DNA from: Marinobacterium weihaiense
GTDB lineage: Bacteria; Pseudomonadota; Gammaproteobacteria; Pseudomonadales; Balneatricaceae
Reading direction: 5' to 3'
Length of the DNA: 64,000 nt
NCBI RefSeq assembly: GCF_019061305.1
Contig: NZ_JAHQZT010000008.1
Location: 1-64,000, forward strand
In this document: positions 53,162 through 62,776 of the stretch, piece by piece
Numbering within the stretch: the stretch's first letter is position 1
Layout of the letters: every line of letters starts with the position of its first letter
Notes under the pieces: model-generated
Told to the model about the DNA's origin: nothing
Seen by the model: the letters and a program-made list of their open reading frames with translations, nothing else
Databases searched by the model: none
Translations under genes and position numbers: made by a program

Positions 53162-54427
53162 TCAGGAGAAGATACCCTTGAGCATGAAGAAGAACATGAT
53201 CGACAGGATGGCGCCGGCCGGCAGCGTTACGATCCAGGACACGAAGATGGTGCCGACTACCTTCAGGTTCAGGGCCGCCAGGCCGCGGGCAATGCCTACA
53301 CCCAGTACGGCACCCACCAGCGTGTGGGTGGTCGAGATCGGCAGGCCGGTACCGGACGCGACCACTACTGTGGACGCCGCCGCCAGTGTTGCGGCAAAGC
53401 CGCGGCTTGGCGTCAGCTCGGTAATATTCTGGCCTACAGTGGCGATCACCTTGTGGCCATACATCACCAGACCGGCCACAATGCCGCCACCACCCAGCAG
53501 CAGAATCCAGGCCGGCATGGCCGCCTTCTGGGCTACTTCACCACCGGCATTGACGATACCGACAATGGCCGCCAGCGGACCGACCGCGTTGGCCACGTCA
53601 TTGGAACCGTGTGCAAAGGCCATGGCGCAGGCTGTAAACATCATCAGTACGCCGAAGACCTTCTCCACACTGGTGAAGTGGTATTCACGATCAGCGGCGG
53701 CATCGATCTTGATGTTGCGCTGCATGAACATGCCGGCGGCCATGGTGATTAGGCCGATGATGACCGATATCCCGGCGCTCTGCAGCCAGCTCAGATGCAG
53801 GCCAATGTGCTTGAGGCCCTTGGTAAAGGTCACCATGGCAATGATGAAACCCACCAGGAAAATGTAGTAGGGCACGTAACGCTTGGCGTTAGCAAAGGGA
53901 TTTTCGGTATCCAAAATCAGCTTTTGCACGCTGCGGAACAGGAAAAAGGCGATGATCCCGGCAGTGACCGGGGACACTACCCAGCTGGCGACGATGGAAC
54001 CCACCTTGGTCCAGTGCACCGCTTCCATGGAAATGCCGACGGCGGCAAAACCGACAATGGCCCCGACGATGGAGTGGGTGGTGGAGACTGGCCAGCCGAA
54101 GTGGGTGGCGATCAGTAGCCAGATTCCTGCGGCCAGCAGTGAGGCCATCATGCCATATACCAGCAGCTCGGGGTTGCCGGTCAGCAGTGAGGGCTCGATG
54201 ATGCCCTTGCGAATGGTTTCGGTAACAGCGCCGCCTGCCAGGTAGGCACCGGCGAATTCAAACAGGATAGCGATGACAATCGCCTGCTTCAGGGTCAGGG
54301 CGCGGGAGCCGACTGAGGTTCCCATCGCATTGGCGACATCGTTGGCGCCTACACCCCAGGCCATGAAGAAGCCGAAGACACAGGCCATGATGACCATGAT
54401 GTTGCCGTACTGAGCAATGATATCCAT
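53162..54427 (-). CDS. pitA: Low-affinity inorganic phosphate transporter PitA
   Basis: A 421-residue phosphate symporter. The two inverted Pit repeats carry GVGANDVANAMGTSVGS near residue 25 and HGSNDVANAVGPLAA near residue 270, plus the paired VSTTHSIVGAIVG and ISTTHTLVGAVLG. It imports metal-phosphate complexes when phosphate is plentiful. It lies 23 bp after the DUF47 gene. Together with the Pst operon at 33-40 kb the window holds both phosphate uptake routes. Confidence 0.95.
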   Translation of the reverse strand: MDIIAQYGNIMVIMACVFGFFMAWGVGANDVANAMGTSVGSRALTLKQAIVIAILFEFAGAYLAGGAVTETIRKGIIEPSLLTGNPELLVYGMMASLLAAGIWLLIATHFGWPVSTTHSIVGAIVGFAAVGISMEAVHWTKVGSIVASWVVSPVTAGIIAFFLFRSVQKLILDTENPFANAKRYVPYYIFLVGFIIAMVTFTKGLKHIGLHLSWLQSAGISVIIGLITMAAGMFMQRNIKIDAAADREYHFTSVEKVFGVLMMFTACAMAFAHGSNDVANAVGPLAAIVGIVNAGGEVAQKAAMPAWILLLGGGGIVAGLVMYGHKVIATVGQNITELTPSRGFAATLAAASTVVVASGTGLPISTTHTLVGAVLGVGIARGLAALNLKVVGTIFVSWIVTLPAGAILSIMFFFMLKGIFS

Positions 54428-54450
54428 TGTGTAGCCTTGGTCGTTTGAGT

Positions 54451-55128
54451 TTATCGTGCAAGAAGCATTTGCAGGCGGTTACCAACCTGCTGGGCACGGT
54501 TGGCCAAATCGCCAACCCACTGAATGGTCTGATACAGGAACATGACGTCGATCGGGTAAAGATCGCGTTCAACGGCGAACAGGGACGAGCGCAAAGCACG
54601 TTCATGTTCATCGGCCTTGTGTTCCAGGGCGTCCAGTTCGGTGATCAGGCGTTCGACAATGTCGACCTCATGGCCACGGAAACCGGCGGTGAGCAGTTCG
54701 TCAAGTTCACGCAAGGCCAGGACTGCCTGCTCGATGGCCAGCAGCGTGGTGCGCAGCAGCTCCAGCAGTTCGCCCTGGATAGGCTGCGGAATCTGCATCT
54801 GGCGACCCAGCATCAGACCGGCAATATCTTTGGCGCGGTTGGCGATCTTGTCCTGCATGCGCAGCAGGTCAAGCAGGTCGGTGCGTGGCACCGGCAGAAA
54901 CAGACTGGCGGGCAGGCGTTGGCGAATGTCACGCTTGAGATCATCCGCCTCGTTTTCCAGCTCGGCAATGCGTTGCTGGCACTCGGATGCGGTGTTCCAA
55001 TCGTTCCTGATCACCGCTTCAAAGAAGGGGATCAGTTCCGCGGCGCTTGCCTGCGCCTTGACGATGTGCTCCTGCATCGGTTTGAACGGGGAACGTGCAA
55101 ACATTTGCAGAATAGGGCTGTTTACCAT
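54451..55128 (-). CDS. DUF47/PhoU-like Pit accessory protein
   Basis: A 225-residue helical protein of the DUF47 family (TIGR00153 type), PhoU-like in fold. It begins MVNSPILQMFARSPFKPMQEH and contains ELENEADDLKRDIRQRLPAS, RTDLLDLLRMQDKIANRAKDI (in part) and VERLITELDALEHKADE. Such genes usually precede pit genes and are thought to control transporter activity. The ATG follows CAGGAA; the much longer upstream frame overlaps the divergent CYTH gene and is rejected. Confidence 0.9.
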   Translation of the reverse strand: MVNSPILQMFARSPFKPMQEHIVKAQASAAELIPFFEAVIRNDWNTASECQQRIAELENEADDLKRDIRQRLPASLFLPVPRTDLLDLLRMQDKIANRAKDIAGLMLGRQMQIPQPIQGELLELLRTTLLAIEQAVLALRELDELLTAGFRGHEVDIVERLITELDALEHKADEHERALRSSLFAVERDLYPIDVMFLYQTIQWVGDLANRAQQVGNRLQMLLAR

Positions 55129-55282
55129 GTTGCGTTCCTGTTGCAGGTGGAAAAACTCGGCGCAAGTATACGTGCTGATGTCATCGATCTGTAGTGATGG
55201 CGTCACAAAAAATGCTGAAATCTGACGCCCATCCACGCAAATCCTTGGGTACACTGGTAAAAAAACTACAGGTGCTGATGTC

Positions 55283-55906
55283 ATGGCAATGGAAACCGAA
55301 CTCAAACTCGCCCTGAACGAGGCCGATATCGAACGTCTGCGAACGCATCCGCTGTTGCAGGGGGCGGTCGCCGAGGGGCGACAATGGCTGCGCAATACCT
55401 ATTATGACAGCCCGGATCTGGCGTTGGCGCGTGCCCGTGTCGCTCTGCGTCTGCGTTACCAGGGCGAGCGCATCATCCAGACCCTGAAAACCCGTGGACA
55501 GAGCGTCAATGGTCTGCATCAGCGTGGCGAATGGGAGTGGGACCTGTCGCGGGATGCACTGGCGCCCGAGTACCTGAGTGCGAGCATCTGGCCGACCGAA
55601 CTGCCGCCCGCCGAGACTCTGGCGCTGCAACCGGTGTTCACCACCGATTTTGAACGTGAATGCTGGCAGCTCGACCATGCCGGTGCCGCCATTGAAGTGG
55701 CCCTGGACCAAGGCTGGATTCGCTGTGGTACGTCCGCGGTCCAGGACGCCATTCTGGAGTTGGAGCTGGAACTCAAGTCTGGCCCGGCCGAGGCGTTGCT
55801 GTCTCTGGCACAGGCGCTGTCGTCCGAGGTGACGCTGACCCCCTTTGATGACAGCAAGGCTCAGCGCGGCTATCGGCTTTTTCAGCACGGCCAGGATCAG
55901 AACTGA
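55283..55906 (+). CDS. CYTH-domain protein
   Basis: A 207-residue triphosphate-tunnel enzyme. The CYTH signature ExExK appears as METELKL. Metal and phosphate-binding strands include NTYYDSPDLALARARVALRLR, IIQTLKTRG, ILELELELKSG and SKAQRGYRL. The E. coli homologue YgiF is an inorganic triphosphatase with an added CHAD domain, which is absent here. It is 12 bp from glnE, the same neighbour as in E. coli. Confidence 0.9.
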   Translation: MAMETELKLALNEADIERLRTHPLLQGAVAEGRQWLRNTYYDSPDLALARARVALRLRYQGERIIQTLKTRGQSVNGLHQRGEWEWDLSRDALAPEYLSASIWPTELPPAETLALQPVFTTDFERECWQLDHAGAAIEVALDQGWIRCGTSAVQDAILELELELKSGPAEALLSLAQALSSEVTLTPFDDSKAQRGYRLFQHGQDQN

Positions 55907-55918
55907 CGAGGGACCCTC

Positions 55919-58840
55919 ATGCATCAGACGCAACACGTTGACACCTCGGTACCGGCGGCGCTGCAGCCGCTGTTGGAACATCACCGGGAGCAGGTACAGC
56001 CCGCCCTCGATCGGCTGGCGACAATGCCCGACTGGCTGTCACCACAGCTGACACGTGCCCTGGTCGGCAGTGATTATCTCGCCGACCAGCTGCAACGGCA
56101 CCCTGACTGGCTGGCTGCACTGATTGACAGCGGGGATCTGCAGCAGGCCTATACCGATGGCTGCTACGCCGAGCGACTGCAGGCACGGCTGGCTGCCGTG
56201 GACGATGAACAAGTGCTGCACCGTGAACTGCGCCTGTTCCGTCAGCGCGAGATGGTACGCTTGATCTGGCGCGATCTGAACCGTCTGGCCGATATGCGAG
56301 GCACCACCGCCGAGTTGTCGAGGTTGGCGGATGCCTGCATCGACTGCACTCTGGAATGGCTCTATCGCCGGGCCTGTCAGCGCTGGGGCGTGCCGCACTC
56401 GCGGCCGGATGCCAACGGACAGCGTCATCCGCAGCGGATGGTCGTGCTGGGCATGGGGAAGCTGGGCGCCCATGAGCTGAACCTGTCGTCCGATATCGAT
56501 CTGATGTTCACTTTTCCGGCCAACGGCGAAACTGATGGCGAGCGCAAGAACCTGGATAACCAGGACTTTTTCATCCGCCTGGGACAGAAACTGATCCAGG
56601 CGCTGGATAACCTGACGGTGGATGGCTTCGTATTCCGCGTCGATATGCGCCTGCGCCCCTTCGGCTCGGCAGGGCCGCTGGCCTGCAGTTTTGCTGCCAT
56701 GGAGAGCTACTACCAGGACCAGGGCCGTGACTGGGAGCGCTATGCCATGATCAAGGCGCGGGTGGTGGCCGGCGACCACGTGGCCGGGGATGAACTGCTG
56801 CAGCAGCTGCGGCCGTTCGTGTACCGTAAGTATATTGATTTCAGTGCCTTTGAATCCTTGCGCGACATGAAAACCATGATCAACCGCGAGGTACGGCGCA
56901 AGGGGCTGGAACAGAACGTCAAGCTCGGTGCCGGCGGCATTCGCGAGGTGGAGTTCATCGCTCAGGCGTTCCAGCTGATCCGTGGTGGCCGTGATCGGGA
57001 ACTGCAGCAGCGCGAGCTGCTCAATATCCTGCCACAGTTACCGGACAAGGTCGGCATGCCCGAGGCGGCGGTGACCGAGCTGACCGAGGCTTACACGCTG
57101 CTGCGCAACGTGGAGCACGGCATTCAGGCCATTGCCGACAAGCAGACCCAGGAACTGCCCGAAGATGACCAAGGCCGGGCCCGATTGGCCTTTGCCCAGG
57201 GTTTCGCCGACTGGCCGGCGCTTCAGGCAGCGTTGGAGCAGGCGCGAGCTGCGGTCTCCCATCATTTTGCCGATGTGATTGCACCGGCCGAAGGCGAGGA
57301 GATGCAGGACGATGACCTGCGTACCGAGTGGCTGGCGCTGTGGCAGGGCATGATGGATGACGACAACGCGCTCGATTTCCTGCGTGAGCAGGGGTATGCC
57401 GAGCCGGTGGTGGCGCTCAAGGCGCTGCAGGACCTCAAGGGACTGCGTACCGTGCAGATGCTGCAGAAGGTAGCGTTGGAACGTCTGGAAGCCGTGCTAC
57501 CGCCACTGCTGGAACTGGCTGGTCAGAGCGATAACCCGGAAACCACGCTGGAGCGTGTGCTGGTGCTGGTGCAGGCGGTGCTGCGCCGCTCGGCCTACCT
57601 GGTATTGCTGGCGGAAAACCCCGCCGCGCTCAAGCAGCTGGTGCGCCTGTGTTCGGCCAGCAGCTGGTTCGCCGAACAGCTGGCCAAGCAGCCGGTACTG
57701 CTGGATGAACTGATCGACCCGCGCACCCTGTACACCCCGCCCAACCAAGACGAGCTGCGCACCGAGCTGCGCCAGCAGCTGCTGCGCATTCCCGAAGATG
57801 ATATCGAGCAGCTGATGGAGACGCTGCGCTATTTCAAGCACGCCCACATGCTGCGCGTGGCGGCGTCCGATATTACCGGTGTGCTGCCGCTGATGCGGGT
57901 CAGCGACTACTTGACCTGGCTGGCGGAAACGGTGCTGGAGGCGGTGCTTGAAATCGCCTGGCGCGACCTGACCGAAAAGCACGGTACGCCACAAAAAACG
58001 CCGGGGGTGCCCTGCGATCCTGACTTTATCATCGTCGGCTACGGCAAGGTCGGTGGCATCGAACTGTCCTACGGCTCGGACCTGGATCTGGTGTTCCTGC
58101 ACGACGCCGATGCCAATTTGGAAACCGATGGCGGCCGTCCTATCGCCAATGCGGTGTTCTTCAACCGTCTGGGCCAGCGGATCATTCATATCCTTAATAC
58201 CTTTACTCCGTCCGGGATTTTGTATGAGGTGGACATGCGCCTGCGGCCTTCAGGCAACTCCGGTCTGCTGGTCAGTTCACTCAATGCCTTCCGTGACTAC
58301 CAGCACAAGGATGCCTGGACCTGGGAGCACCAGGCATTGGTGCGGGCGCGGGTCGTGGCCGGCAGTCCAGCACTGGCGGAGCGTTTCCGGGCGGTGCGGC
58401 AGGAGATTCTGGCCCGCCCCCGTGATGAAAACGAGCTGAAGGCGCAGGTGGTCGAGATGCGTACGAAGATGCGTGAACATCTGGGCAGTAAACCGGTGGA
58501 GGATGCTCCGGCGGTATTCAATTTGAAGCAGGACCGTGGCGGTATCGTCGATATCGAGTTCATGGTGCAGTATCTGGTACTGCGCCATGCGCAAGAGCGT
58601 CCGGGAATGATGCGCTGGACCGATAACATCCGTATCTTGGCCAGTATCGAACACGAAGGACTGCTGGCTTCGGACGAAGTGGAACTGCTGCGCGAGGCCT
58701 ACAAGGGGTATCGCGCTGCCGGTCATCGTCAGACGCTGCAGAACCGCTCCAGCGTGCTGGACGAAGCGGCGATGCGTGAGTATCGCGAAGATGTGTCGGC
58801 AATCTGGCAGCGGCTGCTGGAGCCGGGCACAGCCGACTGA
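55919..58840 (+). CDS. glnE: Bifunctional glutamine synthetase adenylyltransferase/deadenylase GlnE
   Basis: A 973-residue enzyme that adds and removes AMP on glutamine synthetase according to PII state. It has two nucleotidyltransferase domains: an N-terminal one (LGMGKLGAHELNLSSDIDLM near residue 180) and a C-terminal one (VGYGKVGGIELSYGSDLDLV near 705). Each ends in a PII-UT-like helical region and they are joined by a central linker. It sits downstream of the CYTH gene and ends at a strong terminator. Its inputs, the PII proteins, are encoded at 11.5-13.7 kb. Confidence 0.97.
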   Translation: MHQTQHVDTSVPAALQPLLEHHREQVQPALDRLATMPDWLSPQLTRALVGSDYLADQLQRHPDWLAALIDSGDLQQAYTDGCYAERLQARLAAVDDEQVLHRELRLFRQREMVRLIWRDLNRLADMRGTTAELSRLADACIDCTLEWLYRRACQRWGVPHSRPDANGQRHPQRMVVLGMGKLGAHELNLSSDIDLMFTFPANGETDGERKNLDNQDFFIRLGQKLIQALDNLTVDGFVFRVDMRLRPFGSAGPLACSFAAMESYYQDQGRDWERYAMIKARVVAGDHVAGDELLQQLRPFVYRKYIDFSAFESLRDMKTMINREVRRKGLEQNVKLGAGGIREVEFIAQAFQLIRGGRDRELQQRELLNILPQLPDKVGMPEAAVTELTEAYTLLRNVEHGIQAIADKQTQELPEDDQGRARLAFAQGFADWPALQAALEQARAAVSHHFADVIAPAEGEEMQDDDLRTEWLALWQGMMDDDNALDFLREQGYAEPVVALKALQDLKGLRTVQMLQKVALERLEAVLPPLLELAGQSDNPETTLERVLVLVQAVLRRSAYLVLLAENPAALKQLVRLCSASSWFAEQLAKQPVLLDELIDPRTLYTPPNQDELRTELRQQLLRIPEDDIEQLMETLRYFKHAHMLRVAASDITGVLPLMRVSDYLTWLAETVLEAVLEIAWRDLTEKHGTPQKTPGVPCDPDFIIVGYGKVGGIELSYGSDLDLVFLHDADANLETDGGRPIANAVFFNRLGQRIIHILNTFTPSGILYEVDMRLRPSGNSGLLVSSLNAFRDYQHKDAWTWEHQALVRARVVAGSPALAERFRAVRQEILARPRDENELKAQVVEMRTKMREHLGSKPVEDAPAVFNLKQDRGGIVDIEFMVQYLVLRHAQERPGMMRWTDNIRILASIEHEGLLASDEVELLREAYKGYRAAGHRQTLQNRSSVLDEAAMREYREDVSAIWQRLLEPGTAD

Positions 58841-58854
58841 GGGCTGACATATTG

Positions 58855-58883
58855 AAAAAGCCGACGCATGCGTCGGCTTTTTT
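58855..58883. terminator. Bidirectional Rho-independent terminator between glnE and ilvE
   Basis: GCCGACGCA and TGCGTCGGC form a 9-bp stem flanked by five A residues on the left and six T residues on the right. It works for glnE (plus) and ilvE (minus) alike. Confidence 0.9.
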
Positions 58884-58899
58884 GTGGCGACCAGAGCCC

Positions 58900-59895
58900 T
58901 TACAGGCTGGTCAACCAGCCGTGCGTGTCCTCGGCCTTGCCCCACTGGATGTCGTTCAGCGCACGGCGCAGGCGCACGGTAGTCTCGCCAATGCCGCCGT
59001 TGCCCACCGGGTACTCCTGACCTTTGTAAATCAGGGTGCCGACCGACGTCAGCACCGCCGCGGTACCGGACAGCGCTGCTTCGCAGCCTGGGCGTGCGCT
59101 ACGCTCAAGCAGTTCTTCCACGGTGAGTTCGCGCTCCTGTACATCCATGCCCATGTCGCGGGCCAGAGTGAGAATGGAGTCACGGGTGACGCCGTGCAAG
59201 AAGCTGCTGTCCAGCGCTTTGGTGATGATCTCGTTGCCGTCGATCAGCAGGAAATTGGCCGCGCCGGTTTCCTGCACATCGCCGCCCGGGCAGAACAGCA
59301 CCTGGTCGGCCTGAAACTCGGCACGGGCCTTCATGATCGGCTGCAGGGCGCCGGCGTAGTTACCGCCGGACTTGACCACGCCCATGTGCGGCGGGCAGCG
59401 CATGCCTTCGTCGTCCAGCAGCAGGCGCAACGCCTTATCACCGCCGGTGAAGTAATCGCCCACCGGTGACAGCAGCACGTACAGGCAGGAGGTCAGCGAG
59501 GGAACGGCGGCCTTGCCGATGGCCGGTTCGGTGCCAATATGGGTTGGGCGGATGTACATCGAGCCCGGCGGTGCCGGCACGTCATCCGCGAAGCGGGCCA
59601 CAATGTCGCGAATCATATCGGCCATGACGGCTTCATCAAAGGCCGGCAGGCCCAGCAGCTCGGAGCTCTGCGCCAGGCGGCGAATGTTCTTGTCCATGCG
59701 GAAGATCTTCACGGAACCGTCTTCGTGACGAAACGCCTTCAGGCCTTCGAAGCATGTGCTGGAATAGTGCAGCACATGGGCGCCCGGGTGCAGTTGCAGG
59801 CTGTCGCTTGATACCACCTCGGTGTCGCTCCACTGAGAGCCATCAAACCAGGAGATTGCCATTTCAGGCATGAACACGGAACCAAAAGCAGACAT
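58900..59895 (-). CDS. ilvE: Branched-chain amino acid aminotransferase IlvE
   Basis: A 331-residue PLP enzyme of fold type IV that transfers amino groups between glutamate and the branched-chain 2-keto acids. The arrangement (HVLHYSSTCFEGLKAFRHEDG, SMYIRPTHIG, MGVVKSGGNYAGAL with probable PLP-Lys175, FLHGVTRDSIL) is of the longer BCAT class seen also in eukaryotes, not the E. coli IlvE type. A 226-bp region upstream holds no clear promoter pair. Confidence 0.93.
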   Translation of the reverse strand: MSAFGSVFMPEMAISWFDGSQWSDTEVVSSDSLQLHPGAHVLHYSSTCFEGLKAFRHEDGSVKIFRMDKNIRRLAQSSELLGLPAFDEAVMADMIRDIVARFADDVPAPPGSMYIRPTHIGTEPAIGKAAVPSLTSCLYVLLSPVGDYFTGGDKALRLLLDDEGMRCPPHMGVVKSGGNYAGALQPIMKARAEFQADQVLFCPGGDVQETGAANFLLIDGNEIITKALDSSFLHGVTRDSILTLARDMGMDVQERELTVEELLERSARPGCEAALSGTAAVLTSVGTLIYKGQEYPVGNGGIGETTVRLRRALNDIQWGKAEDTHGWLTSL

Positions 59896-60121
59896 AAGAC
59901 CTTCCTAACAAACTGGGTTGAGAGTGATCGCCGGAGTGACACTGCGGATGCGCATCACGGAGAGCTGCAGCAATCCTAGATTTTATGCATTCCCGGACAA
60001 AATGGAATGATCCGAGAGTATAAATACTGTTGCGGGCTTCGTGGCCGCAGGTGACCGGTGGTAGTATGCGAGCTTTCAAGGCGCCATTGAGTCGACCCTG
60101 GCGCCGGATGTGGAGAGTGAA

Positions 60122-61024
60122 GTGAGCGACAGCTGTCAACAGATCTGGATTGTCAGTGATGGCAAGCCGGGCCACCTGAACCAGTCCCGTGGTCTGGCCG
60201 AGGCGCTGTCACGCCGGCGTGAAGTGGCCATCAGCGAGCAGCCGCCAATGAGTCGGCTGCAGGCGCTGCGGCTGTGTTTCAGTACCGGTTTGCCGGCACT
60301 GGAGGACAAGCCCGCACTGGTGATCGGCGCTGGTCATGCCACCCACTTGACCCTGCTGGCGCTGCGTCGACTGTACGGCGTACCGGCAGTGGTGCTGATG
60401 CAGCCCTCCATACCCATGGGCTTTTTCGATCTCTGCCTGGTGCCGGAACACGACCAGCCGCCGCAGCGCCCCAACATTATTGCCACCCGTGGTGCGCTGA
60501 ACCGGATGCAGCCGGGTGATAAGGTGCCCGGCAGCGGTGTGATGTTGATCGGCGGTCCCTCCAAACATTTCAGCTGGAATGAATCCCGCGTGCTCGAGCA
60601 GGTTGAAACCCTGCTGCGGCAGGTGCCTGGCGTCTGGACTCTGGGGTCGTCACGACGCACGCCGGCCAGTACCGAGCAGGCGTTAAAAGCATTGGCCGGG
60701 GAACGTTTTGTGCCGGCCGCGAACACCGACTCCGACTGGTTGCCGCAGCAGCTGGCACGTGCCGAGGTGTGCTGGGTGACCCAGGACAGCGCGTCCATGG
60801 TGTACGAAGCCCTGACGGCCGGCTGTAAGGTTGGGGTGCTGACCCTGGAGGAGCAGGCGGACAACCGCATCAGTCGAGGCGTAGATACCTTGCGCGAGCA
60901 AGGTATCGTCAGTGCAGCACCGGATTGGTCGCTGGATGCTATCACCTCGACCTCGGCAACCTTCAATGAGGCCGAGCGCTGTGCCGAGGTGATTCTGAAG
61001 AAAGGCTGGTTGGGCCGCGACTAG
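60122..61024 (+). CDS. ELM1/GtrOC1-family nucleoside-diphosphate-sugar-like protein
   Basis: A 300-residue protein of the ELM1 family (named for a plant mitochondrial fission factor). Bacterial members lie in LPS loci and resemble glycosyltransferases. Features are IWIVSDGKPGHLNQSRGLAEAL (in part), VIGAGHATHLTLLAL, PSIPMGFFDLCLVPEHD, GVMLIGGPSKHFSW and the C-terminal SDWLPQQLARAEVCWVTQDSAS (in part). GTG at 60122 (MSDSCQ) is preferred: GGAG lies 6 bp upstream. Its 3' end overlaps the convergent glycosyltransferase by 4 bp. Confidence 0.78.
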   Translation: MSDSCQQIWIVSDGKPGHLNQSRGLAEALSRRREVAISEQPPMSRLQALRLCFSTGLPALEDKPALVIGAGHATHLTLLALRRLYGVPAVVLMQPSIPMGFFDLCLVPEHDQPPQRPNIIATRGALNRMQPGDKVPGSGVMLIGGPSKHFSWNESRVLEQVETLLRQVPGVWTLGSSRRTPASTEQALKALAGERFVPAANTDSDWLPQQLARAEVCWVTQDSASMVYEALTAGCKVGVLTLEEQADNRISRGVDTLREQGIVSAAPDWSLDAITSTSATFNEAERCAEVILKKGWLGRD

Positions 61025-62070
61025 CGCCGGCTCAACAGTTCATGATAAAGCGTGTCGTAGGCGTCAATAATGTGCTGTTTGCTGTAGCTCTTGGCGTAGA
61101 CCTCGGCGGCCCCTTCCACTAACGTGGCGCGCAGTGCTTCACTGTCCAGCACCGAACGAATCGCCTGCGTCAGTGCCTTGGCATCATCAATGGGTGTCAG
61201 CAGGCCGCTTTCACCATCGGTGATCACTTCCCCCGGCCCTTGGGAGCGGGTTGCCACAATCGGGCAGCGGTGTGCCCAGGATTCCATCACGATTGATCCC
61301 AGTCCTTCATGACGTGACGGGCACACAAACAGATCGGCCGTGCGCATCAGTGCCGTGACATCGGTACGCCAGCCCAGAAAACGGACGCGTTCATCCAGCC
61401 CGAGTGAGTGGCACAGCTGCTTCAGCGTCTGTTCCTCGGGGCCGGAGCCGGCCAGCCAGAGCATGGCGTCGGGAATCTCGGTCAGGCTGTGCAGCAGAAC
61501 ATCGAAGCCCTTGTTCACGTGCAGACGGCCTGCGGCCAGAATCAGTGGACGGTCCGTGGGCGTATCGAAGCTGTCGCGGGGCAGAGGCTCAACCTCGCGT
61601 TCATCGGCAAAGTTGGGAATATGGAAGACGCGATCGGCGGGGAAGCCGCCGTCGATCAGGTGCTGGCAGATGCCCTTGCTGATGCCGACCCAGTAATCCG
61701 AGTGCTGGTAGTACTTGAGGTTGTAATAGTGCCCCAGCCGGTTGATCAGAATATAGTCGTCGGAGTTGGGCGTATAGCCGCTGGCGCGGTTCATCCAGGT
61801 CATGACGATATCCGGCGCAAAGGCCTTGAGCTCACGGCGAAAGTGCAGGCGGTCCAGCACATCCAGGGGCGAGCCGAAACGGTAGCCCCAGGTCTCCACC
61901 CCAGCCTGGGTAAGGGTATCGATGCGATCCTGATGGTTACGGATGAAGGCCCGCACCTGCAGACTGTCACGCTCGTTCAGGCCCGCGACCATGCGGACAA
62001 AGAAGTTTTCCGCGCCGCCCCGGGCAGCGCCGGCCAGTACTTGTGCTACACGAATCTTGGAGTCGGTCAT
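61021..62070 (-). CDS. Glycosyltransferase family 4 protein (LPS/surface glycan)
   Basis: A 349-residue GT-B glycosyltransferase. It has an N-terminal acceptor domain (VAQVLAGAARGGAENFFVRM) and a donor-binding domain with LILAAGRLHVNKGFDVLL, VRFLGWRTDVTALMRTADLF, and the GT4 motif CPSRHEGLGSIVMESWA. It probably uses a nucleotide-sugar in LPS core or a related glycan. It lies 4 bp downstream of the yrbL-like gene in a minus-strand cluster. Confidence 0.88.
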   Translation of the reverse strand: MTDSKIRVAQVLAGAARGGAENFFVRMVAGLNERDSLQVRAFIRNHQDRIDTLTQAGVETWGYRFGSPLDVLDRLHFRRELKAFAPDIVMTWMNRASGYTPNSDDYILINRLGHYYNLKYYQHSDYWVGISKGICQHLIDGGFPADRVFHIPNFADEREVEPLPRDSFDTPTDRPLILAAGRLHVNKGFDVLLHSLTEIPDAMLWLAGSGPEEQTLKQLCHSLGLDERVRFLGWRTDVTALMRTADLFVCPSRHEGLGSIVMESWAHRCPIVATRSQGPGEVITDGESGLLTPIDDAKALTQAIRSVLDSEALRATLVEGAAEVYAKSYSKQHIIDAYDTLYHELLSRR

Positions 62071-62074
62071 GCGG

Positions 62075-62776
62075 TCAGCCCTTGCGGTTGTCGTGAGGGA
62101 GGTGAGCGGTGGCCATGCCGTGATAGCCGGGTTGGTCGCCGCGTGCCTTTTTTGCCAATATCTGCTCGATGCGCTGTTGCAGGTTGGTCAGCTTGCGCTC
62201 GACCTTGGCTGAACGCAGTGACGGCGGCAGGCGATGGAACGGGATCAGGTTGGGGCTACCGAGGCCATCGATGACCACAATGCGCTGTACTTGGCCCGCG
62301 CTGTCTTTTTGTACCAGCAGGTTGTGCAGCAGCAGATCGCGTGAGGGTATCTGAAGGTTGCGCCAGGCAGCAATGAAGCGCTCGACGGCCGCTTGGCAGT
62401 CCGGGCCATAGCCCTGATGCCAGATCTGTGCCTTCAGGGTTTGTGAAATCCGGCCATCGGCGTCCCGCACCAGCTCCAGTACCAGGCCCGGTCCTAGGTC
62501 GGTAGTTTCGAAGCCGTAGCAGCGGCTGATCAGATCGAACACCGGTTCACCGTGTCGTGTGGCCAGGTCCGTGATTACCTCGTGCTCTTCACGGTTGTCA
62601 TCAAAGCAGTGCAGCGGCAGCAGTGACTTGGGAAAGCCTTTCTTGCGGCGCAGGTCTTCCAGGGTGAAGTCCGGGCGACGTACCTTGATGCAGCGGTCGG
62701 CATGCCGGGGGTGGACAAAGCAGAGGCGGTGTCCTCCCTGGGCAAAGGCCTGCTCGTCGGCCAGTATCACACTCAT
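62075..62776 (-). CDS. YrbL family kinase-like protein
   Basis: A 233-residue protein of the YrbL family, a small protein-kinase-like fold. A candidate ATP-binding lysine lies in CIKVRRP near residue 31. The catalytic-loop equivalent is RDLLLHNLLV, and VVIDGLG stands where kinases have DFG. In enterics YrbL belongs to the PhoP network. Here it sits between two glycosyltransferase genes and overlaps the downstream-encoded start by 4 bp, suggesting phosphorylation of a glycan or lipid. Confidence 0.82.
   Translation of the reverse strand: MSVILADEQAFAQGGHRLCFVHPRHADRCIKVRRPDFTLEDLRRKKGFPKSLLPLHCFDDNREEHEVITDLATRHGEPVFDLISRCYGFETTDLGPGLVLELVRDADGRISQTLKAQIWHQGYGPDCQAAVERFIAAWRNLQIPSRDLLLHNLLVQKDSAGQVQRIVVIDGLGSPNLIPFHRLPPSLRSAKVERKLTNLQQRIEQILAKKARGDQPGYHGMATAHLPHDNRKG

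Noticed and set aside
53019-53867. Pro/Thr-rich open frame opposite pitA
   Set aside because: Antisense to conserved membrane spans of PitA; composition reflects reversed hydrophobic codons.
59994-60025. TATACT upstream of ilvE as a promoter
   Set aside because: No -35 or extended -10 accompanies it on the minus strand; too weak to list.
60108-60125. Five-codon ATG frame (ATGTGGAGAGTGAAGTGA) overlapping the ELM1-family start
   Set aside because: It ends in a TGA inside the predicted GTG start region, but such a short frame is expected by chance and has no ribosome site.
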